DNA of 64,000 nt from Sphingomonas sp. SUN019 (GCF_024758705.1 NZ_CP096971.1:1736001-1800000); one strand, 5' to 3'. Shown: positions 34,418 to 43,637, counted from the first letter of the stretch. Notes: generated from the sequence alone by a model not told the origin. Numbers and translations are program-made.

Positions 34418-35715
34418 GCCGTCTCTCCCGCCAGCACGGCGCGTGATTTCCCGCGCTCACGCAGCCAGATGAAGCCGAATACGAACAGCAGGATGACCGG
34501 CAGGATCGCGAGCCGCTGGAACGACAGCGACGCCGCCGCATCCTCCACCGCCAGCCGCGCGTCGCCGGTCAGCCGTGCAAACGCCTCGGGACCGCCGGCG
34601 AACTCGATCTTGGCCTGATCAAACATCGCGCCCAGCCGCGGCAGCACGAAGAAGCTGGCGAGCGCCCCCGCCGACCCGACCAGTCCCATCGCCCACGATC
34701 CGCCGCGCGGATAGCGTTCCGCGACCGAAGCGAGCATCGTCGGCCACATCACGCACACGCCCAGACCCCACACCGTCGCGGCGACGATCGCAGCGACCGG
34801 GGACTGCGCTTGGGCTAGCATGAACAGCCCGATCGCGGCCAACCCGCTCGATATCCACAGCAGGCCCGGATTCGATATCCGGTGCGCCAACCGCCCGGCG
34901 AAATGGCGGAACACGAACATCAACGCATTGACGTAAACGAGCAACAGGATCCCGCGCATCCCGACGCGGTTCGACAGTGCAACATCGATCCACTGGCCCG
35001 GCGCCAGTTCGGACGCAGCGGTCAGGAACATCGCGCCGAACCAGATGAAGAAGCTGGGCCGCTTGAACACCTCGCCCACCATTTCGCCGAACCCGACGCC
35101 GCTTTGCGTGCGCAGCGGCGGCGGGAACGTCGTGGCCGCTGCGATGACGATCGTCGCGACGGCGGGGACCATTACCAGCGCCATGATGCCCTGCCACGGC
35201 AATGCCGCCGACAGGAAGAAACCCGCAAGGCCACCGACGATGATGCCGCCGGGGAACCAGGCGTGCAGCACGTTCAGCCGGTGGGTCGTGTCCTCGGGAT
35301 AAAGCTGCGCGGTCAGCGGATTGATCGTCGCTTCGGTCAGACCCCAACCGATCCCGCTCAGCAACATGCCGAACCAGACCAAAGTATATACGCTCATGCC
35401 GGTCGCGACATGGCCCGCGGTGACGATCATTAACGGGCCGAGGAAGAAGCACAGCCCCGCTCCCAGCAGGCTCCTTTTCATGCCGATCTGGTCGAGCAGC
35501 GCGCTGGCGACGAACAGCGTGATGGCGAAGCTGAGGAATGCCGCGCCCAGCGCCGCGGCGAGCAGTTCGCCCGCATTCAACGGCGCGATCGGATCGATCC
35601 ATTCGCTCTTCAATCCGCTGGCGATAGCACCGCGGATGGCGAGGCCAGCGGCGGCGGTGAACAGCGCCAGCACGCCCAGCCAGAACAACCGTCCCTTGTT
35701 CAATGTCGTCGCCAC
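34414..35715 (-). CDS. MFS transporter of the sugar-oxidation operon
   Basis: A 433-residue major facilitator with about twelve membrane helices. Helix 4-5 carries GMLLSGIGWGLTEATINPLTAQLYPEDTTHRLNVLHAWFPGG, the pattern of FHS/FucP-like and sugar MFS proteins associated with such operons. It likely carries the product of periplasmic cleavage, a keto-sugar or its free aglycone partner, into the cytoplasm. It is inside the operon, 30 bp after the third TIM-barrel gene and overlapping the next. Confidence 0.85.
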   Translation of the reverse strand: MATTLNKGRLFWLGVLALFTAAAGLAIRGAIASGLKSEWIDPIAPLNAGELLAAALGAAFLSFAITLFVASALLDQIGMKRSLLGAGLCFFLGPLMIVTAGHVATGMSVYTLVWFGMLLSGIGWGLTEATINPLTAQLYPEDTTHRLNVLHAWFPGGIIVGGLAGFFLSAALPWQGIMALVMVPAVATIVIAAATTFPPPLRTQSGVGFGEMVGEVFKRPSFFIWFGAMFLTAASELAPGQWIDVALSNRVGMRGILLLVYVNALMFVFRHFAGRLAHRISNPGLLWISSGLAAIGLFMLAQAQSPVAAIVAATVWGLGVCVMWPTMLASVAERYPRGGSWAMGLVGSAGALASFFVLPRLGAMFDQAKIEFAGGPEAFARLTGDARLAVEDAAASLSFQRLAILPVILLFVFGFIWLRERGKSRAVLAGETA

Positions 35716-35745
35716 GCCCGCTCCTCTGTTATATTTTCTGCGCGC

Positions 35746-36789
35746 TCAGCTCAGTCCGAGCATCGCGCGATTGAGCGCCGGATCGCTGCCACCGGCGAAA
35801 TCGTCGAACGCCCGGTCCGCCTTGCGGATCATGTGCGCGGTGATGAACGGCGCGCCTTCGCGTGCGCCGTCCTCGGGATGCTTCAGGCAGCATTCCCATT
35901 CGAGCACCGCCCAGCCGTCATAGCCATATTGCGTCAGCTTCGAAAATATCCCCGCGAAATCCACCTGTCCGTCGCCCAGCGAACGGAAGCGGCCCGGACG
36001 GTCGATCCAATCCTGGAAGCCGCCATAAACCCCGGACCGGCCGGTCGGGTTCAGCTCCGCGTCCTTGACGTGGAACATGCGGATGCGGTCGTAATAGATG
36101 TCGATGAATTGCAGATAATCGAGCGCCTGCAATACATAGTGACTGGGATCGTAGAGGATGTTGGCGCGCGGGTGATCGCCGACGCCCGCCAGGAACCGCT
36201 CGAAGCTGGCGCCGTCGTGCAGATCCTCGCCTGGGTGAATCTCATAGGCGAGGTCGACGCCCTGTTCGTCGAACGCATCGAGGATTGGCCGCCACCTTTT
36301 CGCCAGCTCGCCGAACGCCTCCTCGACCAGCCCCGCGGGGCGCTGCGGCCACGGATAGATATACGGCCACGCCAGCGCGCCGGAAAAGGTCGCATGCGCA
36401 TTCAACCCCAGCCGCCTGCTGGCCTTGGCCGCCAGATGAAGCTGCTCCACCGCCCACGCCTGCCGCTCGGCCGGCTTGCCGCGCAACGCCTCTGGCGCGA
36501 AGCCATCGAACGCCACGTCATACGCCGGGTGGACCGCGACCAGTTGACCCTGCAAATGGGTCGACAGCTCGGTTATCTCGACCCCCGCCTCGCGACAGGC
36601 GCCGACCAGCTCATCGCAATAATCCTGGCTCTCGGCCGCCTGACGCAAGTCGATGCAGCGGCTGTCCCACGTCGGAATCTGGACGCCGGCATAACCGGCA
36701 TCGGCCATCCAGCGCGCGGCCGACGGCAATGTATCGAACGGGGCCGCATCGCCCATGAACTGCGCCAGGAAGACCGCCGGGCCTTTCAC
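35746..36789 (-). CDS. Cytoplasmic sugar isomerase/epimerase-like TIM barrel
   Basis: A 347-residue TIM barrel without a signal peptide, larger than its two exported relatives. Visible ligand motifs: VDLAYEIHPGEDLHD, ANILYDPSHYVLQALDY, RIRMFHVKDAELNPTG and GWAVLEWECCLKHPE. The WECCLKHPEDGAREGAPFI ending is typical of a subgroup seen with Gfo/Idh dehydrogenases in sugar operons, where members epimerise keto-sugars. Being cytoplasmic, it would act after the MFS protein, probably alongside the Gfo/Idh enzyme at 37304. It begins 25 bp after the cytochrome c stop. Confidence 0.85.
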   Translation of the reverse strand: MKGPAVFLAQFMGDAAPFDTLPSAARWMADAGYAGVQIPTWDSRCIDLRQAAESQDYCDELVGACREAGVEITELSTHLQGQLVAVHPAYDVAFDGFAPEALRGKPAERQAWAVEQLHLAAKASRRLGLNAHATFSGALAWPYIYPWPQRPAGLVEEAFGELAKRWRPILDAFDEQGVDLAYEIHPGEDLHDGASFERFLAGVGDHPRANILYDPSHYVLQALDYLQFIDIYYDRIRMFHVKDAELNPTGRSGVYGGFQDWIDRPGRFRSLGDGQVDFAGIFSKLTQYGYDGWAVLEWECCLKHPEDGAREGAPFITAHMIRKADRAFDDFAGGSDPALNRAMLGLS

Positions 36790-36814
36790 GCTGCCGCTTC
36801 CGCTCGTTCGACGT

Positions 36815-37207
36815 TCACTTCGACGTTTCGGTCTTGAGATAGGCGATCAGCGCGGCGCGACGTGCGGGATCGGCCACCTTCACCACCATTCGCGTACCCG
36901 GCACCTTGGTCGACGGCGCGGCAAGATACTCGCTCAGCGTCTTTTCGTCCCAGCGGATGTTCGACGCCTTCAGCGCGGCGCTATAGTTGAACCCGGCGAC
37001 CGACCCCGCCTGACGCCCGAACAGGCCGTGCAGGTTCGGACCCACCGTGTTCTTACCACCCGCTGGCAGCGTGTGACAGGCGCGGCACGCGGCAAACGCC
37101 TGCGCACCCGCGCTGGCGGCGGGTTGTGCCTGTACCGAAGAAAGCGAAGGCAGACCTAACGCAAGACATGCCGCTAGAACCGGCGGCAGTCCGATCAATA
37201 ATTTCAT
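36815..37207 (-). CDS. Class I cytochrome c
   Basis: A 130-residue periplasmic cytochrome with a signal peptide (LLIGLPPVLAACLALGLPSL), one haem site CRACH, the following PNLHGLFGRQAG, and the axial Met in VPGTRMVVKV, the mitochondrial/c2-type fold. It is the first gene of the nine-gene operon that includes a GMC oxidoreductase and its small subunit, so it is the probable electron acceptor of the glycoside dehydrogenase, passing electrons to the terminal oxidase. Confidence 0.92.
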   Translation of the reverse strand: MKLLIGLPPVLAACLALGLPSLSSVQAQPAASAGAQAFAACRACHTLPAGGKNTVGPNLHGLFGRQAGSVAGFNYSAALKASNIRWDEKTLSEYLAAPSTKVPGTRMVVKVADPARRAALIAYLKTETSK

Positions 37208-37303
37208 TGTCCTCTCCGGTCTGGCAACGATCGGTCAGTGCATGTAACCGGCCCCGAACAATATGTGCAACCATTTATCGGAATTAAGGAAGCGAGGCCG
37301 CCA

Positions 37304-38461
37304 ATGAGCGCATCATCAAAGTTACGCTACGGCATGGTCGGCGGCGGCGAGGGCGCGTTCATCGGCGCGGTTCATCGCATGGCGGCGGCGCTGGACGGCG
37401 ACTATGTTCTGGCGTGCGGCGCGTTCAGCGGCGACGCGGCGCGAAGCCGGCGCAGCGCGGAGGCGCTAGGCGTCGATCCAGCACGGGCATATGCCGGGCT
37501 CGACGCCATGCTCGCGGCGGAAGCTGCCCTGCCGCAGGACCAGCGAATGCAGGCGTTGGCGATCGTGACTCCCAACCATCTCCACGCGCCGATGGCGATC
37601 GCTGCGCTGGACGCGGGTTTCCATGTGTTTTCCGAAAAGCCGATGGCGCTGAACTTGACCGAGGCGCGCGCGATCGAGGCGGCGGTCGGGCGCAGCGGCA
37701 AGCTGTACGGCCTGGCCTTCACCTACAGCGGCTATCCGCTGATCGAGGAGGTGCGGGTGCGCGTCGCGCGGAGCGACTTCGGACGGGTCCGGTTGGTCCA
37801 GGTCGAATATTCCCAAGGCTGGCTCAGCCTGCCGATCGACCGCGACGGCAACAAGCAGGCCGAATGGCGCACAGATCCCGCGCGCGCGGGGCTGGGCGGC
37901 TGTCTGGGCGACATCGGCACCCACGCCTTCCAGCTGGCCGAGCACGTTTCCGGCCTGACGGTCGCAGAACTCAGTGCGGACCTGACCGCGCATGTCCCCG
38001 GACGTCGCCTGGACGACGATGTGTCGGCGCTGCTGCGCTTCGCGGGCGGCGCGCGCGGCGTGCTAAAGGCCAGTCAGGTCGCCGCGGGGGACGAAAATGG
38101 CCTGCGCCTGCGTATCCACGGCGAACGCGGCGGCTTGGACTGGTCGCAGATGGAGCCCAACACGCTGACACTCCGCTGGCTCGACCGCCCGACCGAAATC
38201 ATCCGCGCGGGCGGGCCGGGCCTCGACGCCCTGACGACCGCCCGGCTGCGGACCCCGGCGGGGCATCCCGAAGGATATATCGAGGCGTTCGCGAACCTCT
38301 ACCGCAGTTTCGGCCGCGCCGTTCGCGCCGGCGCGACGGCCCCGCCGCCGACCGGTGCGCCGGACTGGTTCCCCGGCATCACCGATGGCGTCAGGACGAT
38401 GACCTTCGTCGAGGCGATGATCGAGAACAATGCAGGCTCCGCGAAGTGGACCCCGCTCTAA
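37304..38461 (+). CDS. Gfo/Idh/MocA family oxidoreductase
   Basis: A 385-residue NAD(P)-dependent dehydrogenase. Rossmann motif MVGGGEGAFIGAVHR; EKPMALN with the conserved Lys; GGCLGDIGTHAFQ with the catalytic Asp/His region; C-terminal alpha/beta domain complete. It is divergent from the cytochrome c operon, 96 bp apart, which suggests joint control. In 3-keto-sugar pathways such enzymes reduce the imported keto-sugar back to the hexose or oxidise a related sugar. I start at 37304 (GAGG 6 nt upstream); the open frame to 37238 lies in the promoter region. Its end overlaps the convergent MFS gene by 4 bp. Confidence 0.9.
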   Translation: MSASSKLRYGMVGGGEGAFIGAVHRMAAALDGDYVLACGAFSGDAARSRRSAEALGVDPARAYAGLDAMLAAEAALPQDQRMQALAIVTPNHLHAPMAIAALDAGFHVFSEKPMALNLTEARAIEAAVGRSGKLYGLAFTYSGYPLIEEVRVRVARSDFGRVRLVQVEYSQGWLSLPIDRDGNKQAEWRTDPARAGLGGCLGDIGTHAFQLAEHVSGLTVAELSADLTAHVPGRRLDDDVSALLRFAGGARGVLKASQVAAGDENGLRLRIHGERGGLDWSQMEPNTLTLRWLDRPTEIIRAGGPGLDALTTARLRTPAGHPEGYIEAFANLYRSFGRAVRAGATAPPPTGAPDWFPGITDGVRTMTFVEAMIENNAGSAKWTPL

Positions 38462-39714
38462 AGGCCGGAATCCGTCCAGTCACCGCGCAGCGCTTTCGCA
38501 GCGGTCCACATGAACGCCGCCGCCATGAGGTAGAGCGAGAGCGCCGACAGCATCGCATAGCGTAGCGATTCCGTTCCGAATCGCGCGCTCATGGCGTCGC
38601 TCAATGCGCCCAGGATCAGGCTGCCGCCGCCCAGCCCGATCAAATTGTTGATGAACAGAAAGCTTGCCGATGCGGTCGCGCGCATATGCGACGGCACGAG
38701 GTGCTGGATCGCGGTGATCACAGGCGCCAACCAGATGTAGGCGAGCGCCTGCGGAACGATCAGGAATATGAAGGCCGCGGTCACGCTCGACGACAGGACG
38801 CCCGCGGCGAACAGCGGGACCGCCAGCAGGAATGCGATCGCCGGCGCACGCGCATAGGCCGCACGATCGGTCTTTCCGAGCCGGTCGCCGATGATTCCAC
38901 CAAGCAGCACGCCGGCCACGCCGCCGATCAGCAGGATGCTGCCGTAGAACAACCCGGTCTGCACGAGGTCGAGTCCGAAACTGCGCTTCATCAGCGATGG
39001 CAGCCAGAACGCGAAGCCGTAGCCGAGCATCGAACTGAACGCCGCACCAAAACTCAGCAGCCAGAAGCTGGGTTTTCGCGCGAGGATGCCGAACACCTGC
39101 CCGACCGGCGCGCGCAATGCCGTATTTGTCCCGCGCTTTGGTTCACGCACGACCAGACGGAATAGCGGCGCGAGCAACAGACCAGCCATCCCGACTGCAA
39201 TAAATGCCGTGCGCCAGTCGACCATCGTCGCGATATAGCCGCCGAACAGCACGCCCGCCGCTGACCCCAGGGGAATGCCAAGATTATAGACCGCCAGCGC
39301 GCGCGCGCGGCGCTCGACCGGGAAGTATTCGGTCACCAGCGCGTAGGATGGCGCGACGCCGCCCGCCTCGCCGACGCCGACCCCCAGCCGCGCGGCGAAC
39401 AATTGCGCAAAATTCGCGGCATATCCGCACGCCGCGGTGAATGCGCTCCAGACCGCCAGGCTGATCGTGATGACCCAGCTGCGGCTCGTCCGGTCGGCCA
39501 GCAGCGCGAGCGGGATGGCCAGCGTTGAATAGAGCAACGCGAACGCCAGCCCGCCGAGCAAACCCAATTGCGTGTCGCTGAGGCCGAGGTCGGCCTTGAT
39601 CGCTGGTGCGAGGATGCCAAGTATCTGCCGGTCGATGAAGTTGAAGGTATAGACCAGCAACAGCATCGCCAGCACGATCCTGCGATACGCGCGCGTCGGG
39701 GGGCTTTCAGTCAT
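38458..39714 (-). CDS. Spinster-type MFS transporter
   Basis: A 418-residue major facilitator of the spinster-like group common in sphingomonads. YTFNFIDRQILGILAPAIKADLGLSDTQLGLL in helix 1-2, LADRTSRSWVI loop, GVGEAGGVAPSYALVTEYFP in helix 4-5 and REPKRG before the central loop are diagnostic. Substrates of bacterial spinster proteins are mostly unknown. It lies 46 bp downstream of the TonB receptor boundary, on the same strand, with a hairpin between them, so it may be read with the receptor. Confidence 0.88.
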   Translation of the reverse strand: MTESPPTRAYRRIVLAMLLLVYTFNFIDRQILGILAPAIKADLGLSDTQLGLLGGLAFALLYSTLAIPLALLADRTSRSWVITISLAVWSAFTAACGYAANFAQLFAARLGVGVGEAGGVAPSYALVTEYFPVERRARALAVYNLGIPLGSAAGVLFGGYIATMVDWRTAFIAVGMAGLLLAPLFRLVVREPKRGTNTALRAPVGQVFGILARKPSFWLLSFGAAFSSMLGYGFAFWLPSLMKRSFGLDLVQTGLFYGSILLIGGVAGVLLGGIIGDRLGKTDRAAYARAPAIAFLLAVPLFAAGVLSSSVTAAFIFLIVPQALAYIWLAPVITAIQHLVPSHMRATASASFLFINNLIGLGGGSLILGALSDAMSARFGTESLRYAMLSALSLYLMAAAFMWTAAKALRGDWTDSGL

Positions 39715-39731
39715 CGGTTCGGTCGTAGCGA

Positions 39732-39750
39732 CCGCCCCGGCGTGGGGCGG
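39732..39750 (-). terminator. Hairpin after the TonB receptor gene
   Basis: Perfect 7-bp GC stem CCGCCCC/GGGGCGG (39732-39738 with 39744-39750) with a 5-nt loop, directly after the receptor stop on the minus strand. There is no T-tract, so at most a weak terminator or attenuator. Confidence 0.4.
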
Positions 39751-39760
39751 CCGGCGAGAA

Positions 39761-42100
39761 TCAGAACTTGGCCGTGAAGGTCGCGAACACCTGCCGCGGA
39801 TTGCCGTAGTAAGCGGTCAGCACGCCTTCCGCGCCCAGCGTCGGGATCAGCCTGCCCGTCGCCGGATTGCGGTTGAAATTCCCGGTGTCGGGATTCTGCG
39901 ACAGGAAGTTATACCCCGACACGACATATTCCTTGTCCGCCAGGTTCTTGCCGTGGACCCCGATCGAGAAGCGGTCGTCGATCTTGTAGACGATGTTCGC
40001 GTCGAACAGCCCGTACGCGCCCTGGTCCAGCCCCGGCGTGCGTAGCTCGAACTGCTGGGCGGCGCTGCGATACGACATCGTGCCGCTGATATCGAGCGAC
40101 CCGTCGCCGACCGGCGTGGTGTAGGCGAGCGTCTGGCTGAACGTCCATTCGGGCGTGTTCTGGAAGGCGCGGCGATCGGCGACGTTGGTCCCGCGCGCAT
40201 CGATGAAGCGGGTATATTTCGCATCGATCCACCCGAGCGTGCCGGCATAGGTCAGCCGGTCGCCGCTCATCGCCACATCGTCGAACAGCCGCGCGGTCAC
40301 TTCCGCTTCCGCGCCGTTGATCCGCGCCTTGCCCGCGTTGGTGGTGACGCCGATGAACGTCTGCTGGCCATTGATCAGCGTGCCGATCGAACCCGGCACC
40401 TGCACGTCGGTATAGTCCGCATGGAAGCCCGCCAGCGCCACCGTTACCCGGCGATCGAGCAGCGACGCCTTGTATCCGATTTCATAGCTGTCGACCGTTT
40501 CCGGATCGAAGCCGATGAAGTCGTAGATCTGCTGCCCGTTGCAGGCGCCGCCGGCCGGCGTGCGGCACGCGGTCGACTGCCCGCGCGGATCGAAGCCGCC
40601 GCCCTTGAAGCCCTGCGAATAGCTTGCGTAGAGCGTATGATCCTGCGTCGGCTTGAAGCTGACCGATGCCCGCGGCGTGAATTTCTTGAACGTCGCCTTG
40701 CCCTTGAAATCCGACGTCGTCGCAAACAGCGTCCCCGTGCCGCCAAAGAACGGCGATCCGCCCCCCAGATAGGTGCGCCGCAAGATCGTCGATTCGCGAT
40801 TGTCCCAGGTGTAGCGCCCGCCGACCGACACGCTGAACATCTCGCTCATATCATAAGTGAAATCGCCGAAGATCGCGCCGGTCTTGGTCCCCACGTCGCC
40901 GAAGGTCAGCGCGGTCACCCCGCCCGGCAGACGCACGTCGAACACCGTGCGCGCGGTCGCGTCGAGATAATATCCGCCCAGCAGTCCGTTGAATCCGCCG
41001 AGGTCGATCAGCGCCTGCACTTCCTGGCTGAACTGTTCGTTGTTGTAGAATGCGGGCACGTCGACATCGACCGCGGCCAGGCTGTCGAAATCGATCGGCG
41101 AGGCGCTGTCGTCCTTGCGATAGCCGGTGATCGAACGGAACGTCAGCCAGTCGGTGGGATGCGCCTCCATTAGCAGCGATCCGCCATATGCCTCCACCTC
41201 CTGCCGCGGCGAATTCAGCCCGCCACGGCTGTCGAACACGTTGGGCAGCACGGGAATGCCGCTCGACAGGCCCGGGATCAGCCGGTGGCCGCCGCGCGGA
41301 TTCGACTTGTCCTTCGTGTAATCGCCGGTCAGCCGGAAGAAGAACTCGCTCGACGGCTCGATCTGCAGCGTGGCGCGCCCGGCCCAGATATTCTTGTCGT
41401 AATTCTCCAGGCCGGTGGTCAGGTTCTTGCCGAACCCGTCGCGCGTCAGCCGCGCGACGGCGCCCCCGATCCTGACCGTGCCGTCGCCGATCGGCAGCGA
41501 TCCGCTGATCACGCCGTCGGCCTGGTTGAACGTGCCATAGGAGGCGCGGACCCGCAGCGTGGGGTCGTCGGCCAACCGTCGCGAGACGTACTTGACCGCG
41601 CCGCCGATCGTGTTGCGGCCGTACAGCGTTCCCTGCGGCCCGCGCAGGATCTCAATCCGCTCGACGTCATAGATGTCGAGGACGGCGGCCTGTGGGCGGT
41701 TGAGATACACGTCGTCGAGATAGATGCCGACACCCGCCTCGAACCCGGCGACCGGATCCTGCTGTCCGACGCCGCGGATGAAGGCGGTCAGCGTCGAATT
41801 GGTCCCGCGCGAGGTTTCCAGCGTGACGTTTGGGGTGACGTTCGACAGGTCGGTCACGTCGATCGCGCCGGACGCCTCAAGCTGCGCGCCGGAAAACGCG
41901 CTGACCGCGATCGGCACGTCGAGCAGGCTTTCCTCGCGGCGGCGCGCGGTCACGACGATATCGATATCTTCAGGTTCGACGGCCGTTCCGCCGCCAGCTT
42001 GTGGCGATGCGGAATCCTGCGCAAAGGCGGGAGACGCGAAAAGCGCCAACGCCGCGGTGCCGAGATTGAGCGCGATTCGCGCGGACATTGTGCGAGCCAT
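39761..42100 (-). CDS. TonB-dependent receptor
   Basis: A 779-residue outer-membrane receptor of the widespread sphingomonad group. Signal peptide ending SPAFAQ; TonB box DIDIVVTARRREESLLDVP; plug with VGIYLDDVYLNRPQAAVLDIYDVERIEILRGPQGTLYGRNTIGGAV; barrel ending in the C-terminal Phe (FATFTAKF). These plug motifs are shared by receptors for siderophores, vitamins and plant or aromatic compounds, so the ligand is open. It lies beside a sugar-oxidation operon and a divergent TetR gene, with an operator-like palindrome between. Confidence 0.94.
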   Translation of the reverse strand: MARTMSARIALNLGTAALALFASPAFAQDSASPQAGGGTAVEPEDIDIVVTARRREESLLDVPIAVSAFSGAQLEASGAIDVTDLSNVTPNVTLETSRGTNSTLTAFIRGVGQQDPVAGFEAGVGIYLDDVYLNRPQAAVLDIYDVERIEILRGPQGTLYGRNTIGGAVKYVSRRLADDPTLRVRASYGTFNQADGVISGSLPIGDGTVRIGGAVARLTRDGFGKNLTTGLENYDKNIWAGRATLQIEPSSEFFFRLTGDYTKDKSNPRGGHRLIPGLSSGIPVLPNVFDSRGGLNSPRQEVEAYGGSLLMEAHPTDWLTFRSITGYRKDDSASPIDFDSLAAVDVDVPAFYNNEQFSQEVQALIDLGGFNGLLGGYYLDATARTVFDVRLPGGVTALTFGDVGTKTGAIFGDFTYDMSEMFSVSVGGRYTWDNRESTILRRTYLGGGSPFFGGTGTLFATTSDFKGKATFKKFTPRASVSFKPTQDHTLYASYSQGFKGGGFDPRGQSTACRTPAGGACNGQQIYDFIGFDPETVDSYEIGYKASLLDRRVTVALAGFHADYTDVQVPGSIGTLINGQQTFIGVTTNAGKARINGAEAEVTARLFDDVAMSGDRLTYAGTLGWIDAKYTRFIDARGTNVADRRAFQNTPEWTFSQTLAYTTPVGDGSLDISGTMSYRSAAQQFELRTPGLDQGAYGLFDANIVYKIDDRFSIGVHGKNLADKEYVVSGYNFLSQNPDTGNFNRNPATGRLIPTLGAEGVLTAYYGNPRQVFATFTAKF

Positions 42101-42180
42101 CGGTATATCCTCCCCTTCGATGCCAGACCTTCGCCACGCTGAGCGGCTTCAAGGTTGTGCACCGTCTGTCGTCGCGTATA

Positions 42181-42203
42181 TTGAAACATGAACCGAGTTT
42201 CAA
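42181..42203. promoter_or_regulatory. TetR operator-like palindrome
   Basis: TTGAAAC (42181-42187) and GTTTCAA (42197-42203) are perfect inverted 7-bp arms around 9 bp, in the 128-bp gap between the divergent TonB receptor and TetR genes, 25 bp before the TetR start. The size and position suit autorepression plus control of the receptor. Confidence 0.6.
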
Positions 42204-42228
42204 CTTGGTATTTTGTGGGGGCGAGGAA

Positions 42229-42882
42229 ATGGCATCCGGAATGATGGCGCAGGGGGAAGCCGATGCATCGGCGGACGCATCCACCAACGACGCAAAGACA
42301 CCGCGAACCGATCGCGGACGGCGGACGCAACGCGCCATTCTCGATGCCGCCGCGATCGAGTTCGGCGAACGTGGTTTCCACGCAGCGTCGATCAGTTCGA
42401 TCACGCGCCGCGCAAATGTCGCGCTCGGCAGTTTCTACACGTACTTTGATTCCAAGGACGCGGTGTTCCGTGCGTTGGTGCGCGACATGTCGGACCAGGT
42501 TCGCGACCACGTCGCCCCCGCGATCCGCGCCGCCAACGGACAGATCGCGGCCGAGCGCGCCGGTTTGCTAGGTTTCCTGGAATTCGTTCGCGATCATAAG
42601 GAATTGTACCGAATCATCGACGAAGCCGAATTCGTCGATCCCGAAAGCTTCCGGCTGCACTATGCGACGACCGCCGACCGCATCACCCAGCGGCTGACCG
42701 CGGCGGCGGATCGCGGAGAACTGAAGCCCGGCGTCGGCGAAATCCATGCCTGGGCGATCATGGGAATGAACGTCTTCCTCGGCCTGCGCTACGGCGTATG
42801 GAATACCGATCACCCGGCCGAGGACGTAGCCGATCAGATCGCATCGATGCTGGCGGATGGAATCGGCAACCAGGATAGCTGA
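42229..42882 (+). CDS. TetR/AcrR family regulator
   Basis: A 217-residue regulator with the TetR HTH: RRTQRAILDAAAIEFGERGF, then HAASISSITRRANVALGSFYTYFDSKDAVFRALV, at about residues 30-85, followed by an all-helical ligand domain. The N-terminal ~25 residues are a polar extension. The ATG at 42229 is preceded by GGGGGCGAGGA. It is divergent from the TonB receptor and very likely represses it and itself. The ligand is unknown; TetR proteins next to such receptors commonly sense an imported small molecule or its CoA ester. Confidence 0.92.
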   Translation: MASGMMAQGEADASADASTNDAKTPRTDRGRRTQRAILDAAAIEFGERGFHAASISSITRRANVALGSFYTYFDSKDAVFRALVRDMSDQVRDHVAPAIRAANGQIAAERAGLLGFLEFVRDHKELYRIIDEAEFVDPESFRLHYATTADRITQRLTAAADRGELKPGVGEIHAWAIMGMNVFLGLRYGVWNTDHPAEDVADQIASMLADGIGNQDS

Positions 42883-43304
42883 CGGATCTGACCTTTAAGC
42901 CAAACATTCGCGCGTGTCGGCACCCGAGAATTGGTAATTCGATCATGTCGCCCGCGGCAAGATCAAGGTGCTAACGAACAATCAGCATCGACCTTGGCGC
43001 TTTCGAGTACGACCGGTGCGGGTCGTTAATCCACGCTTGTAGTTGGGCAGTTCGGTCGCAGTCGACTTGGGGTCGGTGGCCGCCACCCCCGCATCTTCCT
43101 AGTCAGAGACGAAGAGACGCTTCACAAAAACCGGCCACCTGTTCATCCAAGTTACTGCCAAATTTTTGACTAGGCGATCAGTCGGTCGAATTTCATTTTC
43201 GTAACTGTCTAAGCCAGCCACAACTATGATTTAACGTCCACAATCACTTATGGGTTCAAAGGGTGGTCGCAACGCATCATTCTTGGGGTGAGTGGGTGTG
43301 AGCG
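42883..43304. other. Gene-free region, AT-richer than its surroundings
   Basis: About 420 bp with no coding frame I can support and clearly lower GC than the flanks. The segment from about 43,230 to the broken transposase start may be the left end of the IS30-type element; I could not define terminal repeats. Confidence 0.45.
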
Positions 43305-43637
43305 ATGAAGCAGCGACCACGGATTTACTACTCGGCAGCGCAGCGTTCGGAGATCTGGGACAGGTGGCGGCGTGGGGAGTCGATGAGTTAGATCGGCCGG
43401 CGGTTCGATCGAGAGTCCTCGTCGGTGTTCTCGGTGCTGTCGCCGTCGGGCGGCATCCGTCCGGCCGAGCGTAAGCGTTCGGCACGCGCGCTGAGCCTGG
43501 CCGAGCGCGAGGAGGTCACCAGAGGTTTGGTCGCGATACTTCTGCGATCCCCGGAGCTCGTGACAGCGCGGTGCCAACGAAAACAACAAATCCGTTCATT
43601 GAGCGCGGTGGATCATTTCGCGAAATCGGCGATTTAA
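43305..43637 (+). pseudogene. N-terminal fragment of an IS30-family transposase
   Basis: From the ATG at 43305 the frame reads MKQRPRIYYSAAQRSEIWD then RWRRGESMS, the N-terminal HTH of IS30-type transposases, and stops at an in-frame TAG (43389-43391) where family members have Glu. The same frame continues as IGRRFDRESSSVFSVLSPS and ALSLAEREEVTRGLVA, still clearly IS30, then loses similarity near 43547 and ends at TAA 43635. The catalytic DDE domain is absent. So it is both nonsense-mutated and truncated, and cannot move on its own. Confidence 0.85.

Noticed and set aside
43231..43589. Minus-strand frames of 84 and 113 codons
   Set aside because: They lie antisense to the IS30 remnant and have no recognisable features.
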